Assembly (NCBI GenBank): GCA_034430115.1
Contig: DAOUFG010000184.1
Location: forward strand, 1-64,000
DNA: 64,000 nucleotides
Reading direction: 5' to 3'
Source of the DNA: CAIXPS01 sp034430115
GTDB taxonomy: Bacteria; Chloroflexota; Anaerolineae; J036; Brachytrichaceae
Shown here piece after piece: positions 8,879-17,778 of this stretch. The notes below the pieces were generated by a model, which saw only the letters and a list, made by a program, of their open reading frames with translations, did not search any database and was not told the DNA's origin. Position 1 is the stretch's first letter; each line of letters opens with the position of its first letter. Made by a program: the position numbers and the translations under genes.

Positions 8879-9091
8879 CTATTGCCTCAACCTGTGCCCG
8901 TGCGCCGGCGGTTCTCGTGTGCTGACTCGTTTGAATTGCAGTCCCGGCTGATAAGGGTCTTGCAGCCATTGACGATACACTCTACGCGCTTGGCGACGAA
9001 CCTCGGCCGGCAGCCTGCGGTACTGCTCACGGAAGGACTGGTTAATGTGGGATTTTACGCTTCCCTGCCTCGTCCTTCGCGTCTTCTTCAT
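8879..9091 (-). pseudogene. RelE/ParE-like toxin, truncated by a frameshift
   Basis: The reading Asn-Gln-Ser-Phe-Arg-Glu-Gln-Tyr-Arg-Arg-Leu-Pro followed by Tyr-Arg-Gln-Trp-Leu-Gln-Asp-Pro-Tyr matches the N-terminal half of RelE/ParE-like toxins. After Phe-Lys-Arg-Val the normal core (Ser-Val-Arg-x-Gly...Tyr-Arg-Ala) is missing; the frame becomes Arg/His-rich and stops. The gene overlaps the upstream antitoxin-like gene by 50 bases, the usual linked arrangement. The toxin is probably inactive. Confidence 0.5.
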
Positions 9092-9353
9092 CGAGCAGGT
9101 CTTTTAGGGGTGTCGTCGATTGCGCCGTGATCTCTGCGCGCACCTCTGCTGCGGCACGCCCCAGGGACCGCTGGCTGGCCCCCGTCTCCAGTTGCGAGTC
9201 CCATTCCGCATCGTCGGCTTGCATCTCGGCCTGCTGCTGTAGGAAGCGCAGGTAGTCGTAGGCGCTGGCGAGTTTGTCCGCTGGCAACGCCTTTAGCACG
9301 TCGATCACCTGCTGGAGACTCACCGGATTCCCAGCGGCTGGTTGCGTACTCAT
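9042..9353 (-). CDS. Probable antitoxin partner of the toxin remnant
   Basis: The 103-residue acidic, helical product has a core Leu-Lys-Ala-Leu-Pro-Ala-Asp-Lys-Leu and Tyr-Asp-Tyr-Leu-Arg-Phe-Leu that resembles small antitoxins of the DUF2281-like kind. The C-terminus is very acidic (Asp-Leu-Leu-Asp-Glu-Glu-Asp). The start at the Met-Ser-Thr-Gln ATG is chosen because the preceding 21 codons of open frame are Arg-rich and look non-coding. It overlaps the toxin remnant. The family assignment is tentative. Confidence 0.5.
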   Translation of the reverse strand: MSTQPAAGNPVSLQQVIDVLKALPADKLASAYDYLRFLQQQAEMQADDAEWDSQLETGASQRSLGRAAAEVRAEITAQSTTPLKDLLDEEDAKDEAGKRKIPH

Positions 9354-9592
9354 AGGACTTCGCATCCGATGATACTCCCTCCCGCACGCTAGCGGTTGAA
9401 ACCGCCGGCGACGCAAGGGAAACAGTTCTGCGGAATGATGCCACTGCGCGGCAGTGGAGTGCTATTCATATAATCTTGTGAGGCGCGGGCATACGGGTGC
9501 AAGAGAGTGTCGTTGCGAGGGTGAGAGATATAGGCCAACGGAAGGCAAGATGACAAACGCGGCTGGACTTAATGGATAGAAGGGAAAACATC

Positions 9593-11068
9593 ATGAAAGA
9601 AAAACGGATGCTGACCAATCTGCTTGCCGGAAATGCACACATCAATCGTGATCTGTATGGTCATTTTATCGAGCAGTGCGGTCGGATCATCAACGACGGG
9701 CTGTTTGTCGGCAGGGATACCGAAATCCCCAACTGGAATGGAATTCGGCTGGATATCCTGGAGGGGTACCGGGAATTGGAGGTGCCGCTGCTGCATTGGC
9801 CGGGCGGGACCACTTCCGAGGGTTATCACTGGCGCAAGGGCATCGGCAGCCCGCGCACGGCGGATATCGTGCAGCCTTTCCTGGGTTCGGATGACCCCAA
9901 TACTTTCGGCACCCACGAGTTTTTTGACCTGTGCGAGTATCTTGGTTGCGAACCGTATGTTGTGTGCGGCACCAGCACGCAAAGCGTCGATGAAATCAAG
10001 GAGTGGGTGCAATATATTACGGCTGAAAAACCCTGTGAGATGGCGCGTCTGCGTGCGGCAAACGGGCGTGAAAGGCCATGGAAGCTCAAGTATTTTTGCG
10101 TCGGTAACGAGTGGTGGCTGTATGGCGACGCAGCGCGCTATATTTCAGATTACAAGCGCTATCTGTTTGCCGCCCAGCGTTTCACCGATCACCCACCCAC
10201 GTGTCATATCTTGCGCGGCCCGCATGTTTGGAAGGTCGATATCATGCGGCAGTTGGAGCGTGCCATACAGGATAGTAGCGTAGGCGATGCGGATGTATAC
10301 CATCCCATCGACTGCATGGGCATGTACATGGTACTGCAATCCAACCCGGATGGACCGGCTGTTGGGTTTACGCAGGCTCAGTACTATTCAATCTTCCGTA
10401 ACGTCGAGAACGCGGAAGAGATGATGATATGCCAACTAGGCATCCTGCGCGGCAATGACCAACAGAGCAAAGCAAAAATTGCGTTGGATGAGTGGGGAAC
10501 CTGGTACAACGATCATGGCAAAGACCTTTGGGATCAGACGGTGACGCTGCGTGACGCGCTGGTAACAGCCAACGTGTTGAATATGCTGAACCGCCACGCC
10601 GCTGTTGTGGAGATGGCCAGCGTCTGCATGTCGATCAACTGCCTGCACGCTACGATGCAGACTCGCGGAAGCCGGATAATCAAAACGCCGGTTTTTGACG
10701 TGATGCGAATGTATAAGCGGCATCAAAATGCGACACTGGTGGAGACAACCCTGGAGCCGGAACGGCAGGATACGCCGGCCGGCAGCACGGAGATGCTCTC
10801 CCATTCGGCTTCGGTGCGTGACGGGAAACTGCTCATCACCCTTTCTAATGTGTCTCGTGAAGAGAGCTTCACCGTCCGAAATGCAATTCCCTATGGCGAA
10901 TATTCCCATGTAGCAGCGGAAATCCTGACGGGAAACGCCGATGCTTTCAATAGCTTTGAACAGCCGGACGTCCTGCGGGCGCGAACATACGACGGCGTTT
11001 CCTTGACGGAAGGCGGTGTGAGAATCGTGCTGCCGCCGTGCAGCGTTGTGGCGGTCACTCTGCAATAA
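9593..11068 (+). CDS. abfA: Alpha-L-arabinofuranosidase, GH51
   Basis: The 491-residue product is a GH51 arabinofuranosidase, which releases arabinose from arabinoxylan or arabinan oligomers in the cytoplasm. The acid/base Glu is in Gly-Asn-Glu-Trp-Trp (Glu173) and the nucleophile Glu in Leu-Asp-Glu-Trp-Gly (Glu300). The N-terminus has the family's Tyr-Gly-His-Phe-Ile-Glu. Length fits a full GH51 catalytic barrel plus C-terminal sandwich. The ATG at 9593 follows AAGGGA at eight bases; an upstream ATG at 9572 is less well placed. No signal peptide is present. A GH63-like hydrolase follows on the opposite strand. Confidence 0.92.
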   Translation: MKEKRMLTNLLAGNAHINRDLYGHFIEQCGRIINDGLFVGRDTEIPNWNGIRLDILEGYRELEVPLLHWPGGTTSEGYHWRKGIGSPRTADIVQPFLGSDDPNTFGTHEFFDLCEYLGCEPYVVCGTSTQSVDEIKEWVQYITAEKPCEMARLRAANGRERPWKLKYFCVGNEWWLYGDAARYISDYKRYLFAAQRFTDHPPTCHILRGPHVWKVDIMRQLERAIQDSSVGDADVYHPIDCMGMYMVLQSNPDGPAVGFTQAQYYSIFRNVENAEEMMICQLGILRGNDQQSKAKIALDEWGTWYNDHGKDLWDQTVTLRDALVTANVLNMLNRHAAVVEMASVCMSINCLHATMQTRGSRIIKTPVFDVMRMYKRHQNATLVETTLEPERQDTPAGSTEMLSHSASVRDGKLLITLSNVSREESFTVRNAIPYGEYSHVAAEILTGNADAFNSFEQPDVLRARTYDGVSLTEGGVRIVLPPCSVVAVTLQ

Positions 11069-11181
11069 GGGGTAAGCCTCCAATACGTCGGATTCGATTT
11101 GCTGCCCCGCGAAGCCATCCGAATATCCCGAGGCGAAAAATCTTGCCGAATGCTTTACAACTGCGATGAACGTTAAGTGAG

Positions 11182-12801
11182 TCACTTTTGTGCCTGAGCG
11201 CCCATCACCATGTCCACATACAGTGTCGCGGTCCAGCCGTAATCGTGGAACACCTGGTGATAGGGGCTCACCTCCGGCGCGCAACGGCCTTTGCGCAGCA
11301 ACTGGGGCGGGGGCAGCTCCTGCCGATCGTCGTAGAACTCAAACAACGTCCCATATCGCTCGTACCAGCGCTCGATTTCCGCCAACGTCTGCGCCGTCAG
11401 CGCGTTTGCCGCCTCGTGCAACCCATAGTGCCGCAGCCCAAACGCGACCAGCCAGTTCAGGTTCACCCAGGCCGGCCCGCGCCACATGTCCTTTGAATAG
11501 TGCGCCGTGTCGTTCGCCGCGATGGTGGCGACCTTGAAGGGCGTGCCGAACGTGGCGGGGTTTTGCAAATGCGCAGCCAGGCGCGCGGCCTGCGCGGGGC
11601 TGGCTGCGCCGCAGATGAGCGGCAGAAAACCGGCGCCGGCCATCACCGTGGAACGGGCTTGGCGCTGCGGGTCGTAGTCGAAATAAAAGCCCTGCTCGGG
11701 GTCCCACAAGAAGGCGTTGATCAACCGGCATAGGCGCGCGTGCTGCTCCCGCCAGGCGATTGCTTCCGCCGGTCGCCCAAGCTCAGCGGCCATGCCCGCC
11801 AGCAAGTCGCACTCCAGCGCCAGAAAGGCGTTGAAATCCACCGCCGCCAGGCCGGTTGCCTCGTCGAAGCGCGCGGAGTTATCCATCCCGCTTTCGCCGC
11901 TACGGCAGTGCGGGTCCCCTTCGATGCTCCATTCCGCCAGCCCGTCGCCATCCCGGTCGCGGTTGGCTAAGTCCCAGCGGATATAAGCCGCCAGCTTGGG
12001 GTAGAGCGCCGCCAGCCAGCCCGGCTCGGGCGCGGCATCATTCACCAGGCGCGCCGCGAGCGCCAGCACGGGCGGCTGGGTGATCTGCGAGCTGGCTTGT
12101 GGGTTCATCATGTGCGGGATGAAGCCGTCGGGGTGCTGGCAATCGAACACCGCCGAGAGCAACTCGCGCGCCAATGGCGGGTCGATATGGCGCCAGCCGA
12201 TGGCGTGGAACGCCGAATCCCACAGCCACATCTGGCGATGCGGCCAGCGGTCGGGGGTGGACCAACGGTGCCGGATGCGCCCTTCAGGCGAGTAAACTTG
12301 CGTTTTCATCATGGCAAGCGCTTTCGCCAGGGCACGTTGCCGCTGTGCCGGCACCCAGGGCAGCGCCTGGCGCAAGGTCTGATCCAACCAGGCGCGGCGC
12401 TGTTGGATTACGTCGCACAGGTCAGCCTTGATCAGTTCCGGTTTGAAGCATGTGGCGGAGCCGACCAGCGTGCGGTTTCCATGCTGGACGATGGTCACCG
12501 CCGGGCTCTTCGCCGCCGCTTGGCAAGGGCCTTCGATCAAGAGATGGAAGGCATCCGCAAAGGCGCCGTGCACCGGGCCGCCCGACGTGGCGAGGCTGAA
12601 GTAGTCGCCAGCGAGTTCCAGGCCCTGCATGTATTTGCCGGGGAAGGTGATCTCGCACGTCCCGGGCAACATGATGTCGATCCCGATTCGGTTGAAGCTC
12701 GTCCGGCCCACAAGACCGTGTTCGAAGCTGGTCAGCCCATCCAGGGCGGAAAAGGCGAGCAGTTGTCCGCCGCCCCACACGTTTAGCATCGCTTGATCCA
12801 T
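11182..12801 (-). CDS. GH63-like alpha/alpha-barrel glycoside hydrolase
   Basis: The 539-residue product belongs to the (alpha/alpha)6-barrel hydrolases related to GH63 (glucosidase/mannosylglycerate hydrolase-like). Evidence is the Trp-Leu-Trp-Asp-Ser-Ala-Phe-His signature at about 195, His-Pro-Asp-Gly-Phe-Ile-Pro-His-Met at about 222, a Ser/Asn-rich middle, and Met-Trp-Arg-Gly-Pro-Ala-Trp-Val-Asn near 430. The tail has His-Asp-Tyr-Gly-Trp-Thr-Ala. No signal peptide is visible. The exact substrate cannot be read from sequence; a plant- or glycan-derived oligosaccharide fits the neighbouring GH51 and GH32 genes. Confidence 0.8.
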   Translation of the reverse strand: MDQAMLNVWGGGQLLAFSALDGLTSFEHGLVGRTSFNRIGIDIMLPGTCEITFPGKYMQGLELAGDYFSLATSGGPVHGAFADAFHLLIEGPCQAAAKSPAVTIVQHGNRTLVGSATCFKPELIKADLCDVIQQRRAWLDQTLRQALPWVPAQRQRALAKALAMMKTQVYSPEGRIRHRWSTPDRWPHRQMWLWDSAFHAIGWRHIDPPLARELLSAVFDCQHPDGFIPHMMNPQASSQITQPPVLALAARLVNDAAPEPGWLAALYPKLAAYIRWDLANRDRDGDGLAEWSIEGDPHCRSGESGMDNSARFDEATGLAAVDFNAFLALECDLLAGMAAELGRPAEAIAWREQHARLCRLINAFLWDPEQGFYFDYDPQRQARSTVMAGAGFLPLICGAASPAQAARLAAHLQNPATFGTPFKVATIAANDTAHYSKDMWRGPAWVNLNWLVAFGLRHYGLHEAANALTAQTLAEIERWYERYGTLFEFYDDRQELPPPQLLRKGRCAPEVSPYHQVFHDYGWTATLYVDMVMGAQAQK

Positions 12802-13051
12802 GTTTCTGTCGCTTTGCCGGCCCAGGTTTGTGCACGCCGGCGAGGGTGATTATAGAAGCCGGGAGTAGGAATGGTGCAGCATGCTGTGCTGAATGCCTTC
12901 AGTACGCCCGACCATAACGCGTTTTCGTTTATTCACCCGCCTGATTCAACACATGCTATGCAACCCCGCGAAGGCGCGGTTGCAAATTCCTTTAACAAGG
13001 TTTAATCTTTTCCTATTTCCATAGTCGTAAGCGTTCAATAGGGAGGTTCTT

Positions 13052-13624
13052 ATGGCCATGCAATCGCAAAAGAAGGGCGAACATCACAAGACAGCACTCA
13101 TCGGTGGGGCAATCGTGCTGGCGGTGCTTTGCCTGATAGGGATTCCGGCTTGCAGTTCGGGGAGCACTGAGACCGTCGCAACCAGCACCCCGGAAGCTGT
13201 GAGTCAGGCGACGACTGCAGAAATGCAGCCGGTTACAAAGTGCAAGATTGGGACCGCCTGTCAATCAGGTGGAATCAGTGTGTCGGTGAACAGCGTGAAG
13301 AAGGCTCAATCCGCCGGCTTGTTGACTGCCTATGCGGGGAAGACCATCCTGATCCTGGATGTGACAATTGCCACCGTTGACGCTGACACGGCACCCTATA
13401 ACCCGCTGTACTTCAAGGTGAAGGACTCTGATGGTAATGCGTATGACTCTGCATTGCTTGCGCCTGAACCCGCACTCAAGAGTGGTGACCTGAAGAAGGG
13501 CGACAAAGTAACCGGCAATGTGGCTTTTCAGGTCAACGAGAACGCCAAAGGTCTGGTCGTTAGCTATGAACCAACGGCGCCTCTTGATAACTATCAAACC
13601 ATACAGATCGACTTGGGCGAGTGA
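13052..13624 (+). CDS. Lipoprotein with DUF4352 (telokin-like) domain
   Basis: The 190-residue product has a charged start, one hydrophobic helix and a lipobox-like Gly-Ile-Pro-Ala-Cys, then a Ser/Thr linker. From about residue 70 it reads as a DUF4352 immunoglobulin-like fold: Ile-Ser-Val-Ser-Val-Asn-Ser-Val, then Ile-Leu-Ile-Leu-Asp-Val-Thr-Ile, Tyr-Phe-Lys-Val-Lys-Asp-Ser-Asp-Gly, and Lys-Gly-Asp-Lys-Val-Thr-Gly-Asn-Val-Ala-Phe. Such proteins sit on the outer face of the membrane and have no defined reaction. GGGAGG precedes the ATG. Confidence 0.8.
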   Translation: MAMQSQKKGEHHKTALIGGAIVLAVLCLIGIPACSSGSTETVATSTPEAVSQATTAEMQPVTKCKIGTACQSGGISVSVNSVKKAQSAGLLTAYAGKTILILDVTIATVDADTAPYNPLYFKVKDSDGNAYDSALLAPEPALKSGDLKKGDKVTGNVAFQVNENAKGLVVSYEPTAPLDNYQTIQIDLGE

Positions 13625-13739
13625 TTCATAAATAGACCTCTTCCCTGAGCGCTACACTCAGCCCCCGTCCTTAATTTTGGAAGGGCAGGGGAGAGGTGCA
13701 GGTTCGCCTCATCCACCGCCCGGTTGCCAGTTTCTGGCA

Positions 13740-14210
13740 CGGCACATGCTCCGCCAATGTGAGGCTAGGGTGGATATTGAAAACATCCGGGCGCGCGACG
13801 GGCAACCCATCACGCTGGCCGCGCTCTCTGCGCTGCCGGTCATCTCGGAGGCGGTCGAGGCGCTGTATGCCTGGCTTGCCCAGCGCGGGGATATGCCTGG
13901 GCCGCTCTTCACTAGCATAAGCGACCGAAACAAGGCTGGCCGGCTGGCTCAGCCTGAGCGCGATCCGCACCATCGTGAAGGGCATGTTCAAGCAGGCCGG
14001 CGTCATCGACGGGAGCAAGACGACGCACTCGTTAAGGCACACGGCGATCACCAACGCCATCGCGAATCATGCGTCTGTCACGAGCGTGCGCGAGATGGCC
14101 AGGCATAAGAACGTGGAAACGACGATGATTTACCTCCACGAGCGCGACCGCATCGCCAACGCGGCCGAAGGGTATATTCAGGTTCGGAGAGCCAGCGAGC
14201 AGAAACGCGT
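13740..14210 (+). pseudogene. Tyrosine integrase remnant, frameshifted
   Basis: The 3' part reads Thr-His-Ser-Leu-Arg-His-Thr-Ala-Ile-Thr-Asn, Met-Ala-Arg-His-Lys and Thr-Met-Ile-Tyr, which are the His-x-x-Arg, His and Tyr boxes of a tyrosine recombinase. Upstream in another frame comes Gly-Pro-Leu-Phe-Thr-Ser-Ile-Ser-Asp-Arg-Asn-Lys. The two frames join at about 13,950, where a one-base change would restore continuity. The N-terminal half is absent. It marks an old insertion point at the chromosome/island border. Confidence 0.7.
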
Positions 14211-16804
14211 TATAGATTTTCTTTTGGTTGTGATGGTGGCAGGAATATGCGATCCTCAAAAGCTTTGCGGTCGGGCGTATAGGCAAGCTGAAGGCAGTCA
14301 TAGAATAGGCGCGTTGCCCTAACGTAAGCGTCTAGTGCTCCCCAGTCCTCATCGCTGAGGCTCATCTTTCCCCGCAACTCGTCCGCTAGTTCCTCCGCCT
14401 CTGCATGCAATTGACCAAAGTGCTTGAGCGCTTCCTGTTCCCTCACAATTTGCTCTAGATCATCCGCAAATCTCTGCCAGACTTCTGCTGGTGCATCATC
14501 TGGTGGAATCTCCAGTACGGATATCTCGATATATAAGTCCACTTGCCCTTGCGATTCGCAATTTCTTAATATCTTACTGATCAACTCCTTCAGGTCGAGG
14601 TCACTGCTCAACTTTTTCAGGTCGGGGTCACTGATCAACTCTTCCAACTCTTTTAGGTCAATGTCACTGATCAACTCCTTTAGGTCGGGGTCACTACTCA
14701 ACTTTTTCAGGTCGAGGTCAATATCACTGATCAACTCCTTTGGGTCAGTGTCAATGTCGAGGGTGCGTTCGAGAGCGAGGGCGCGAGCAAAGGCGAGGTC
14801 GTGATCGAGGTCGCGGGCAAGGTCTAGGTCGCGGGCGAAGTCGCAGTTGAGGTCGCGGGCGAGGTCCAGGTCGCGGGCAAGGTTCAGGTCAAAGTCAGAG
14901 TCGCGGTTGAAGTCGCGGGCGAGGTTGAAGTCACGGTCAAGATCGAGGTCGAGGTCGAGAGTGCTGTCGAGGGCGAGGTCGAGAGCAATGGCGCGGGCGA
15001 GGTCGCGATCGAGGTCACGGTCGAGTGCGAGGGCAAGGGCGCGTGCGAAGCCGCGGGCCAGGGTGTGGGTGAGGTCACGGGCGAGGGTGTGGGCAAGGTC
15101 AAGGTCAAGGTCGCGCGCAAAGGCGTGAGCGCGTGCGAGGGCACGGGCAGGGACGTGGGCAAGGGCAAGGTTGAGGTCGAGGTCGCGGGCAAGGACGAGA
15201 GCTCGAATAGCAGATGTGTGGTAACCAGACATGGACTCGTTGGCTTGGTCTGCAATTTGCTGTAGCAACCGGGCTAATTGCGGATGTTGCATTAGCAGTT
15301 GCTGCAGCGCATTCTCAAATCCAGACAAGAAAGTTGTGCCATCGGATAGTAAGCTGGCTGTCAGCAGGAAAACCTCGCGCCATTTATCGTCCGTGATATG
15401 TTTGAAGAGGATGTCAAGCGTGCCAGAAGTCGCATTGTCGCTAATATGCTTCGCTGTGTAATATTCCTGGAACGTCAAGTGAGCAAACGAGTACCGGCCA
15501 TCGGATTGCAATGCAAAGATGCCGTGTTGAGCGACGATTTCCTGCAGAACCGCTTCCACATCCAAGTCAATCGATTCCGGCAGTTCCGGGACGCGTTGCA
15601 GGTAGTCCTTCAGGTGCGCTTCCAGATCGGGTTGCTGGAAAAGAATATCGCCACGGGCAAAAGCATCATAGGCGATTCGGGCAAACATCTGCTGCTTACG
15701 GCCAAGGGAGAGTGTGCGATAAAGTCCTCCGCGTTGAATGTTCCGCGATGAATCCCATTTTTTCAGCAATGCATTCAGTGCCTCTTCATAGATTTCTGCG
15801 CGGCAAGAGGGAAAGCTAAGTGTCTCAGCGTAAATCATGCAAAGTAACGCGAGGAGTAAAGGATTGCGCGTTAAATCGCGAATCCCTTTATGTTTTAAGA
15901 GCGCCAACTCCGACAGCATTTGTTCAGCGAATTCACTGCTATGATCTGGCTGGTTCTCATCCCAATACCAGCATGTGACGAAGTGCTCCACTTGTTCTGG
16001 CGCAAAGTCGCTCATCTCCAGACAAGTGAAGCTTGGATCAAACGCAAAGCCGGTAGCTGCCACCCGGCAGGTAATGACGATGTGGCAATTGCTATAGATA
16101 CGTGCGAACCTGGCAATGTCTTCGGCGACTTGATTCCGTCGATTGCCCTCTTCTCCCGCCACTGGGACTTCATCCAATCCATCGAAGAGCACGATGGCCC
16201 GCCCTGATTTGAGTAATGCATCGACGAAAGGAGCTGCCGATGGGAAATGACATATGGCAAACTGATCGATGATAAACGCTTGCAAGGGCTTGTTTGTTTT
16301 GGCATACTCCCTCAATGAGACGAAGATCGGCACCTTGCCAAGACAGGTCCCCCATTTGCCACGCTGTGCCTCGCGCACGGCCAGGCGCTTAAGGAACGTC
16401 GTTTTACCGACACCGGGCTTACCCAGGATGAAGAATTTGGAGCCCTGGTTGAGTAAGGATTCGCCGGGTTGGCGCTCGCCGTCTCTGTATGAAACACCGC
16501 GATTTTCATTCTGTAGATGGTCCACTAACTTCTCAGCGCTGAAGTGATAATATGCGCTGGGTGTGTTTAACACGTAGACATCGGTGAAAATGTCTTGTAG
16601 CGACTTCGGTTCCGTTTGGCCGAAGATGCGCACCTGACCATACTGCCTGATGATCTCTTGATCGTACCTGTCTTGAGCTTCGGCCCACTTGACTTTGTCC
16701 CATCCCCAACTCAAGGCGCGTTTGACGCCGCCTAATACCTTATCGGCCAACCAGGTAAAGACAAGAGCAGTTCCGTCGGAAATATCAGGACCAATCGTTG
16801 ACAT
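14210..16804 (-). CDS. NACHT-domain STAND ATPase with low-complexity repeat tail
   Basis: The 864-residue protein is a bacterial NACHT ATPase; relatives are anti-phage sensors. Residues 1-60 form a helical N-terminal region (Ala-Leu-Val-Phe-Thr-Trp-Leu-Ala-Asp-Lys). Walker A is Gly-Lys-Pro-Gly-Val-Gly-Lys-Thr-Thr (128-136), Walker B Ile-Val-Leu-Phe-Asp-Gly-Leu-Asp-Glu-Val (204-213), with Cys-Arg near 252 and the winged-helix-like Phe-Ala-His-Leu-Thr-Phe-Gln-Glu-Tyr-Tyr. From about 530 to 690 the protein is an Ala/Arg/Asp/Leu repeat, followed by shorter Ser-Asp-x-Asp-Leu-Lys-Lys-Leu repeats to about 745. A normal-looking helical domain closes the protein. No separate nuclease domain is seen, so the effector part is unknown. 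It is transcribed leftward at the border of the integrated stack. Confidence 0.85.
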   Translation of the reverse strand: MSTIGPDISDGTALVFTWLADKVLGGVKRALSWGWDKVKWAEAQDRYDQEIIRQYGQVRIFGQTEPKSLQDIFTDVYVLNTPSAYYHFSAEKLVDHLQNENRGVSYRDGERQPGESLLNQGSKFFILGKPGVGKTTFLKRLAVREAQRGKWGTCLGKVPIFVSLREYAKTNKPLQAFIIDQFAICHFPSAAPFVDALLKSGRAIVLFDGLDEVPVAGEEGNRRNQVAEDIARFARIYSNCHIVITCRVAATGFAFDPSFTCLEMSDFAPEQVEHFVTCWYWDENQPDHSSEFAEQMLSELALLKHKGIRDLTRNPLLLALLCMIYAETLSFPSCRAEIYEEALNALLKKWDSSRNIQRGGLYRTLSLGRKQQMFARIAYDAFARGDILFQQPDLEAHLKDYLQRVPELPESIDLDVEAVLQEIVAQHGIFALQSDGRYSFAHLTFQEYYTAKHISDNATSGTLDILFKHITDDKWREVFLLTASLLSDGTTFLSGFENALQQLLMQHPQLARLLQQIADQANESMSGYHTSAIRALVLARDLDLNLALAHVPARALARAHAFARDLDLDLAHTLARDLTHTLARGFARALALALDRDLDRDLARAIALDLALDSTLDLDLDLDRDFNLARDFNRDSDFDLNLARDLDLARDLNCDFARDLDLARDLDHDLAFARALALERTLDIDTDPKELISDIDLDLKKLSSDPDLKELISDIDLKELEELISDPDLKKLSSDLDLKELISKILRNCESQGQVDLYIEISVLEIPPDDAPAEVWQRFADDLEQIVREQEALKHFGQLHAEAEELADELRGKMSLSDEDWGALDAYVRATRLFYDCLQLAYTPDRKAFEDRIFLPPSQPKENL
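14745..15215. repeat. Imperfect hexanucleotide repeat tract inside the NACHT gene
   Basis: About 470 bp consist of variants of six-base units such as GGTCGA, GGTCGC and GGGCGA. Read on the minus strand they give two-residue units of Asp-Leu, Ala-Arg and Asp-Arg. The antisense frames are also open and Ser/Arg-rich because of the period of six, which makes false genes here. Such tracts are prone to length change by slippage. Confidence 0.85.
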
Positions 16805-16998
16805 GAGTATGATCTCCTGAACTATGGCAGTTCCCTATGTAAAGCACGAATGCTGGCACAGTGACACCACCGAGGTATCGCGCTATAGAGCGGATAGTTG
16901 GGGGTGTATATCCCCTGCGAGGAATAATACTGCTAAATGACGAATATCGAGCAGGGTTTGCTGCGAAAAGTAGGGGAATTCACGCAGGAAAACAAAAA

Positions 16999-17019
16999 AC
17001 TCCCGCTATTAACGGGAGT
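16999..17019 (-). other. Hairpin with A-tract, next to attachment-like repeat
   Basis: ACTCCCG and CGGGAGT form a 7-bp stem with a 7-base loop. An A-rich run (AAAAAA) precedes it, so read on the minus strand it would be a terminator. No minus-strand gene lies directly to its right. A similar hairpin stands before the second repeat copy at 18,701. Confidence 0.4.
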
Positions 17020-17040
17020 GTGTAAAAGTAGATATTTACA

Positions 17041-17106
17041 GACGCGACGGGATTCAAAGACAAGTGAGACGTCTGGAAGGATATCGTTCTCGCTCGTTCA
17101 ATCGCG
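17041..17106 (+). repeat. Attachment-like direct repeat, copy 1 (core GACGCGACGGG)
   Basis: The first 50 bases match those at 18,701-18,750 with five differences, and similarity continues with a small gap to about 17,105. Both copies carry the 8-bp palindrome AGACGTCT. In this copy the right arm of the flanking dyad (TCCCGTC in copy 2) is degraded. The core word is shared with the 3' ends of recombinase genes at 52.2 and 61.3 kb. I read it as a decayed attachment site. Confidence 0.55.
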
Positions 17107-17124
17107 TGTCCGGGACAACAGCTT

Positions 17125-17689
17125 GGGAAAGGACGAGGCGCTAGCCTACTACCAGTGTTGCGCAGATCGACGCGGCGGTTCGTGCGTTGCCGCGCGTAAG
17201 TTCCTGCGCGAGGGTTACCTGCTCCCGCAGCTCGACCGCATGGTGGAGATGCTGACGCTTCCCCAGGGTTGGCGCGAGCACATTAGCGAGCTGATGCATG
17301 AGCCGGACGAGATAGCCGAGTTGGACGCCAAGCGCAAGGCGCTCATCGCCGAGCGCGAGCGGCTGAACTTCCAGTTTCGTAAGGGGTTCATCGAAGAGAG
17401 CGAGTACGAACAGGCGCTGACGGCGATCCAGACGGACCTCAGCCGGCTGGTGATACCGGAGCCGAAGGTGGTGCTCACCGCCGGCGAGCAACTGATCACG
17501 TTCGCGTCGACCTGGTCGCGCGCCGGCAAGCAGGTGCGCTCCGAGATGCTGCACGTGATGCTACTGGATGTCTTCGTCTCGGTCGAGGAGCGCGAGATCG
17601 TGGGCGTGGTGCCGCATCCGGACTTCCTACCATTGTTTAGGCAGACCCGGATGCGGGAAGAGGATGGTCGATTTACCGTACTGGCGTGA
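17125..17689 (+). pseudogene. Serine recombinase, C-terminal remnant
   Basis: The frame covers only the zinc-ribbon end and coiled-coil tail of a large serine recombinase. It aligns by eye with residues about 355-515 of the recombinase at 50,596: Asp-x-Leu/Met-Leu-Thr-Leu/Met-Pro, Gln-Phe-Arg-Lys-Gly-Phe-Ile-Glu-Glu-Ser, Thr-Gly/Ala-Gly-Glu-Gln and Phe-Leu-Pro-Leu-Phe-Arg-Gln-Thr. The catalytic N-terminal domain is missing, and the open frame upstream runs through the attachment-like repeat and is not coding. It is a dead relic of an earlier element. Confidence 0.75.
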
Positions 17690-17743
17690 CGCCTAAGTTG
17701 CTCTGAGCAACAGCTATCGGCACATACTCCCCCGAATCCACTG

Positions 17744-17778
17744 TTGCCAAAATGGCAACTTCGTTGTATTATACTGCC
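17744..17778 (+). promoter_or_regulatory. Promoter and operator of the HigBA module
   Basis: A -35 box TTGCCA (17,744-17,749) and a -10 box TATTAT (17,767-17,772) are 17 bp apart. The -35 lies inside the palindrome TTGCCAAAATGGCAA (17,744-17,758), a good site for HigA autorepression. Only six bases separate the -10 from the GTG at 17,779, so the mRNA would begin at or next to the start codon. Confidence 0.65.

Noticed and set aside
13797..13808. A further partial match to the attachment core (CGCGACGGG)
   Set aside because: Only nine bases match and it lies in the integrase remnant encoding Arg-Asp-Gly; treated as chance.
14847..15128. Arg/Ser-rich plus-strand frames that look like RS-repeat proteins
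   Set aside because: They arise because the hexanucleotide tract in the NACHT gene is open in several frames.
14745..15215. Possible CRISPR or minisatellite array
   Set aside because: Units are six bases without spacers and are in frame with the NACHT protein; no cas genes are present.
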